Part shown: piece by piece, positions 62,014 through 64,000 of the stretch | Layout: each line of letters starts with the position of its first letter | How positions within the stretch are numbered: the stretch's first letter is position 1 | Assembly: GCA_964035575.1 (NCBI GenBank) | Contig: OZ037839.1 | Coordinates: forward strand, 1,957,187-2,021,186 | Source: Rhynchopus sp. YZ270_cl-10 | Taxonomy: Eukaryota; Euglenozoa; Diplonemea; Diplonemida; Diplonemidae | DNA: 64,000 nucleotides | Direction of reading: 5' to 3' | Translations under genes and position numbers: made by a program | Notes under the pieces: generated by a model | Seen by the model: the letters and a program-made list of their open reading frames with translations, nothing else | The model's database searches: none | Told to the model about the DNA's origin: nothing

Positions 62014-64000
62014 CTATTTGAAGGTCGCCTCCATCATCAGCACCAGGACCGCCCTAAGCGCCCCGTACTGACTCGTCTGCCGTCCTCCGACGCGCCCCAG
62101 CTCCTCCCGCTGATCCCACCACGCGTCCAGCGCCTCGTACGCCACCTCCGGTGCCAAGGGAGTCATTCCCTCTCGCCTGGTCCCTCCCCTGGGGAAGAAG
62201 CAGTCCGCCCACTCTTCGACATTTCTCGGCACCCTGTCCCCTTCCTTCTGGCTGTGTGGGACTAACCCTTTCGCCTCCACATCCGACCCTCGCGAGATAG
62301 GGGGAGAAGGCCGCCTTGCTGTGGTCTCCGCAGACCTGTCCTCCACTACACCGGAGCGACGAGTGTGGTTCCCCTGCGCCCGCCGCGAAGTCCCAAGGGT
62401 GGTCAGCTTCGTCCTTCTTTCCGCGTGGGACTTAGCCGTCCATCCACCAGTCTTCGCTGAACCCAAGTGGTGGTCACCAGTCAGAGCTGTTGGTGTGGTG
62501 TTGTAGCTCTGCTCTGATGGCCCCCAGACGAAGGATTCTGCTGCGGTTGCGGTGTTGTTGTCCATGGTGGTGTCGTGGTCGGCGCAGTCGGCGGAATCCT
62601 CCTCATCCATAACCTCCTCCTTCACCTCCGTTGCCGCGTCCTGTGGGGGAGCTGGGTTGCTGTTGTAGTAGCTACCTCCCACTGTCTGCGATGTTGTCGG
62701 CTGAACTGGCTGAACTGGCTGAACTGGCTGAACTGGCTTTGCCCTAAGCACACACTTTGCGTTGGCGCTCCCACATCCCTCACACCATGTGCGCTCGCAG
62801 GAACTACAAAACCAGTGGGGGACACTACATTCGGTGATGAGTGCGCAGTTTTCGCACGTGAGCAATTCCCCCTGTCTCCCCGGGCGCTCCTCCATCCGTG
62901 ACAGCGCTCCGGTGCTGTGGCACTGCATCTCTGGAAGGGGGGTGTCGGGGGCAAGGCTTCGCAGATATGCAAACGTGTTGTCTGTCATGCATAACGGCGA
63001 GAAGTGGCCAGCCTCGTGAGCTCCTGTGTGCAGCACTGCTACGGCCCCGTTCGACTTGCTGGCTGGTCTATGGATGTGCACCTTAGAGTCCGATGACACG
63101 ACAATGACTACCTGCAAAGCCCGTGCCAGACCCGCCAGTGCTGTCTGGTCCGCCCACGACCTGCGATCCCTGTTCCCTGCCAGGCTCATCCATCGCACCC
63201 AGGTCGCGAGGTCGGGCATCGCATTTCTCGCCAGGTCAGCATCTCTCTTCACTCTCTCCACCGCCAGGGACCGAAGGGTCGACGATGTCACCACCTTCCA
63301 GCTCCGCACTGACCAGCACACTGCGTCGAACGCACAGTCTCCTACTCGGAACGGCACGGGCACCTGCGGTCGGGACAGCCCCCACTTCACCAAGTTGGCC
63401 TCCAGTTCGCTGTGGGGGGTTGGGTCCTGTGCTGCTGTCTCTGGCGCCGTTTCCTTCTCGTTGCCTGTCTCTGGCTCCTCCTCCGCACTCACCCTGATGT
63501 CTCCCTGGTGGTCGTCTGTCACTTCCAGGTTAGGTAGATGGTCGGGGGGAAAGCGTATCAAGTCCCCCTCTTCCGGGTCGACGGTGGGATCTAAGTCCAC
63601 ACGCTCTCGCAGAGGACCCCTCAGGCAACCAGTCAGAGACCCTCGATCCGTCGCGGCCTTCCCGATCTGTCGCTGCAGCGTCGTCCCTAGCCCCCAATTC
63701 CACCTCTGTGACATCTCCACTCTGTTCCCAAGCTTCCTGTCCGCTGCGAAACGGAGCATCTGCTGCCATATCGACGCCGCCGCGGGTCCCAGACCTCCTG
63801 TGGTCTCCAGGGCGAAGGGTGTGAACGCCAGCCGCTCCGCCGCACACGCGTCACCATGCTTCTTCCTCTTGGCAGTTTCCGCCTTCGTCGCCGCGTACCC
63901 CTTCGCGACTGCGGCACCCTGCACCATCGACGCTGACGTCGGCGTCCACACAGTCACATCGATAGCTCGTCCTCTCGACTCCCCGACCCCTGTGGACAGC
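62014..64000 (-). CDS. C-terminal part of a second LINE protein: RT tail, OTU domain, zinc finger
   Basis: The frame is open to the window edge, so only the last 660 or so residues are seen; no true start is present. The first 110 residues (GRAIDVTVWTPTSAS, RKKHGDACAAERLAFTPFAL, ETTGGLGPAA, TLQRQIGKA) are the standard C-terminal region of LINE reverse transcriptases. After an acidic linker comes an OTU-like domain: GDCAFDAV (Asp-Cys), a WADQTALAGLARAL helix and GHFSPL (His). Then follow a Cys-rich finger (CENC, CSSCERTWCEGCG), a PVQ tetra-repeat and a low-complexity tail. An OTU placed after the RT differs from the ORF1-located OTU of the LINE at 30615. The loss of the Gly between Asp and Cys in the DGxC motif makes activity less certain. 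Confidence 0.75.
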   Translation of the reverse strand, partial: LSTGVGESRGRAIDVTVWTPTSASMVQGAAVAKGYAATKAETAKRKKHGDACAAERLAFTPFALETTGGLGPAAASIWQQMLRFAADRKLGNRVEMSQRWNWGLGTTLQRQIGKAATDRGSLTGCLRGPLRERVDLDPTVDPEEGDLIRFPPDHLPNLEVTDDHQGDIRVSAEEEPETGNEKETAPETAAQDPTPHSELEANLVKWGLSRPQVPVPFRVGDCAFDAVCWSVRSWKVVTSSTLRSLAVERVKRDADLARNAMPDLATWVRWMSLAGNRDRRSWADQTALAGLARALQVVIVVSSDSKVHIHRPASKSNGAVAVLHTGAHEAGHFSPLCMTDNTFAYLRSLAPDTPLPEMQCHSTGALSRMEERPGRQGELLTCENCALITECSVPHWFCSSCERTWCEGCGSANAKCVLRAKPVQPVQPVQPVQPTTSQTVGGSYYNSNPAPPQDAATEVKEEVMDEEDSADCADHDTTMDNNTATAAESFVWGPSEQSYNTTPTALTGDHHLGSAKTGGWTAKSHAERRTKLTTLGTSRRAQGNHTRRSGVVEDRSAETTARRPSPPISRGSDVEAKGLVPHSQKEGDRVPRNVEEWADCFFPRGGTRREGMTPLAPEVAYEALDAWWDQREELGRVGGRQTSQYGALRAVLVLMMEATFK
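62702..62737 (-). repeat. 9-bp coding repeat (Pro-Val-Gln units)
   Basis: Four copies of the 9-bp unit CAGTTCAGC (read on the - strand, coding Pro-Val-Gln in turn) between the zinc finger and the acidic tail of the LINE protein. Confidence 0.7.

Overview
The window is nuclear DNA of a unicellular eukaryote. It has long intronless coding regions, a eukaryotic large-subunit rRNA fragment, LINE-type and tyrosine-recombinase (YR) retroelements, poly(A)-tailed retrocopies and very homopolymer-rich intergenic DNA. Several features would fit a kinetoplastid or bodonid-like flagellate: intronless genes, pyrimidine-rich DNA followed by an AG about 25 bases before start codons, a LINE with a 2A-like peptide, and a VIPER/TATE-like YR element. 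This assignment is a guess, because no marker in the window fixes the species.

The host genes are few and mostly on the + strand. A modular family shares an N-terminal ubiquitin-like (Ubl) domain that begins MDVT. It is joined to a beta-propeller at 18329-19444, or to BspA-like 25-residue leucine-rich repeats (LRR) at 27410-28462 and 47670-49232. A further LRR copy at 30406-41029 is interrupted, and fragments lie at 19986-20149 and 56829-56911. A secreted GH63-like glycosidase lies at 42140-44527.

The most striking object is a 9-kb LINE (about 30615-39666) inserted in the LRR gene and flanked by an 18-19 bp target-site duplication. Its 5' end folds as a candidate HDV-like self-cleaving ribozyme. 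ORF1 carries an OTU-type cysteine protease domain and a long Ala/Glu repeat helix. ORF1 ends in a single UGA followed by CGG, and ORF2 continues in the same frame. ORF2 has a 2A-like peptide, an APE endonuclease, a reverse transcriptase (RT) with YADD and a zinc knuckle, then a Cys/His-rich tail ending in a PCNA-interacting PIP box. The host Ubl domain reads straight into ORF1. Further along the same LRR gene an antisense piece of 28S rRNA is inserted. A second LINE, also with an OTU-like domain but at its C-terminus, enters from the right edge on the - strand.

Region by region: 1-18300 is non-coding and T/A-run rich, with short dispersed families and a nest of terminal-inverted-repeat (TIR) elements at 12101-17800. 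18329-20150 holds the propeller gene and an LRR remnant. 20573-27238 is one 6.7-kb inverted-repeat-bounded block packed with smaller TIR elements and a TCATCATG/CCATCATG satellite. 27410-49640 is the gene-bearing part, with a 1.25-kb palindrome at 45856-47104. 49790-62000 is a satellite and retrocopy zone: a CTCCACAG satellite, a GAGGAGACAAA minisatellite, a broken YR retrotransposon and a chain of minus-strand poly(A)-tailed fragments. The last 2 kb is the 3' end of the second LINE.
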